Assembly (NCBI GenBank): GCA_947475645.1
Contig: CANJNU010000051.1
Coordinates: 1-6,739 of the forward strand
Length of the DNA stretch: 6,739 bases
Origin: Bacteriovoracaceae bacterium
GTDB lineage: Bacteria; Bdellovibrionota; UBA1018
Direction: 5' to 3'
Part shown: piece by piece, positions 5,651 through 6,739 of the stretch
How positions within the stretch are numbered: the first letter of the stretch is position 1
Layout: each line of letters opens with the position of its first letter
The notes under the pieces: generated by a model
Database searches by the model: none
What the model saw: the letters and a program-made list of their open reading frames with translations, nothing else
What the model was told of the DNA's origin: nothing
Program-made: the position numbers and the translations under genes

Positions 5651-6739
5651 ATGAGCTTCGGTTCCAAGGTTATCTTCGTTACGGGTTTAGCTTCTACAGT
5701 TTTTTTCTCGGGTTCATGGGCTCTAGCAGAAATCCCTACCTATATTGCTGTGGGCGCCGCACAAACAAAGAAGTCGGTCATCGCATTTCCAGAATCGCTA
5801 GGAGAGGCCGCGCTTGCAAGCGAAGTAAGTGCCACGGTAAAATCTGATCTCAGCTTTACCGACCTCTTTAAATTTCTACCCAACTCTGCCTTTTTAGAGA
5901 AAACAGGAACAGGCATCCTTCCGGGAGAGTTCAAACTGTCAGACTGGAGCAGTGTGGGCTCTGATTTCGTTTTAAAAACATCGCTGATGCGGCAGCCTGT
6001 GGGCGTTGCCTTAGAAATACATCTCTACGAGGCCGCATCCGGCAAGCAACTTCTCAATAAGAAATTGATCGGTCAGACCTCTGAACTTAAACCGTTGGCG
6101 CATACCCTTGCAAATGAGGTTCTCACGGCGCTGACAGGGCTTCCGGGCATCTTTCAAACTAAAATAGCCATGGTTTGCGATCGCACAGGAAAAAAGGAAA
6201 TTTACATGATGAACTTCGACGGCTCACAAGTCCGTCAAGTCACTCAGCATCAATCAACCTCCTTCTCTCCCGCATGGAGTCCAGACGGAACTCGTTTGGC
6301 CTACTCGCTCTTCAATCGCCATAGAGACAATACAAAGAACATCGACTTATTTGAGTTTAACTTTACGAATAACACCATTCGTATGCTCTCCAATAGGCAA
6401 GGCATAAACAGTGGATCATCCTACTCGCCCGACGGAAAAAAAATTGCGCTGACGATGAGCTTTCCTGGAAATCCAGAAATTTTCACCCTCGACATTGCCT
6501 CTCAGCAAGTCACCCGAATTACCAAATCGATGGGGTTTGATGTCGATCCGTCCTGGAGTCCAGACGGAAAAAGGCTCGCTTTCGTTTCCTCCCGAACGGG
6601 CAGGCCCATGGTCTTTAGTCAAAATGCGGATGGCTCAAATGTACAACGCCTTACCTTCGCAGGAAGTTATAACGCTAGCCCCAGCTGGTCTCTGCAAAAT
6701 AATAAAATTGCATTTGCAGGATGGCTCGATCGCGGGTTC
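5651..6739 (+). CDS. tolB: Tol-Pal system periplasmic protein TolB (partial, C-terminus missing)
   Basis: The frame from the ATG at 5651 stays open to the right edge and gives 363 residues of an expected 420-430, so about the last 60-70 are missing. A signal peptide (hydrophobic 7-21, then SWALA, cleavage after Ala26) starts the protein. A TolB N-terminal domain follows at about 27-165 and a beta-propeller from about 170. Propeller repeats carry SPAWSPDG (206-213), SSYSPDG (256-262), PSWSPDG (300-306) and PSWSLQN (344-350); the last has lost the usual Pro-Asp-Gly. IAMVCDRTG (172-180) and EIYMMNFDGSQVRQVT resemble the opening of the TolB propeller. TolB is periplasmic and links TolA with the outer-membrane lipoprotein Pal. 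The start is forced: an in-frame TAA lies at 5645-5647, and the next in-frame ATG, GTG or TTG (Val34) falls after the signal peptide. The ATG directly abuts an AAAGG motif, leaving no normal ribosome-site spacing. The gene lies 49 bp after tolA. Confidence 0.94.
   Translation, partial: MSFGSKVIFVTGLASTVFFSGSWALAEIPTYIAVGAAQTKKSVIAFPESLGEAALASEVSATVKSDLSFTDLFKFLPNSAFLEKTGTGILPGEFKLSDWSSVGSDFVLKTSLMRQPVGVALEIHLYEAASGKQLLNKKLIGQTSELKPLAHTLANEVLTALTGLPGIFQTKIAMVCDRTGKKEIYMMNFDGSQVRQVTQHQSTSFSPAWSPDGTRLAYSLFNRHRDNTKNIDLFEFNFTNNTIRMLSNRQGINSGSSYSPDGKKIALTMSFPGNPEIFTLDIASQQVTRITKSMGFDVDPSWSPDGKRLAFVSSRTGRPMVFSQNADGSNVQRLTFAGSYNASPSWSLQNNKIAFAGWLDRGF

Noticed and set aside
5635..5847. Plus-strand frame of 70 codons overlapping the start of tolB
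   Set aside because: It is out of frame with tolB, runs into the tolB coding sequence, and its product has no signal peptide or domain. The tolB frame is unmistakable here.

Overview
The window reads as an ordinary chromosomal segment of a Gram-negative bacterium. It carries two envelope-constriction systems back to back: FtsE-FtsX-(EnvC-like) on the minus strand and Tol-Pal (tolQ, tolR, tolA, tolB) on the plus strand. Signal peptides, a TonB/TolA-type protein and a TolB propeller imply an outer membrane. Composition looks close to balanced GC by eye (not counted). The compact TolA and the loosely conserved FtsX and CPBP-like proteins suggest a member of the former Deltaproteobacteria, for example the Bdellovibrionota. 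That placement is a guess from protein style, not from a match.

Layout. Positions 1-520 (minus) hold the N-terminal 173 residues of a secreted coiled-coil protein, probably an EnvC-type murein hydrolase activator; its C-terminus is off the left edge. Positions 517-1431 (minus) are ftsX and 1419-2120 (minus) ftsE. These three genes overlap by 4 and 13 bp and must form one transcription unit read right to left. A 103-bp gap (2121-2223) contains a short TTGGA tandem repeat. Positions 2224-2595 (minus) encode a small exported heavy-metal-associated (HMA) domain protein. Its start codon overlaps the likely start codon of a plus-strand gene (about 2594-3628) for a polytopic membrane protein that looks like a degenerate CPBP-family protein. 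Then follow tolQ (3662-4366), tolR (4370-4786), tolA (4783-5601) and tolB (5651 to the right edge, incomplete). A pal gene would be expected beyond the right edge.

How the genes work together. FtsEX is an ABC-type machine in the inner membrane that controls periplasmic murein hydrolases through an EnvC-like coiled-coil partner, so that septal peptidoglycan is split. TolQ-TolR use the proton-motive force to move TolA, which contacts TolB/Pal so that the outer membrane constricts with the septum. The CPBP-like gene lies 33 bp upstream of tolQ on the same strand and is probably co-transcribed with it. The HMA protein has no obvious link to either system.

I see no tRNA, rRNA, CRISPR, insertion sequence or phage gene, and no convincing undescribed system. 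The points most worth a second look are the degenerate CPBP-like protein tied to tol, the overlapping divergent start codons, the orphan exported HMA protein, the short TonB-like TolA, two 8-G tracts inside genes and the pentamer repeat ahead of ftsE.
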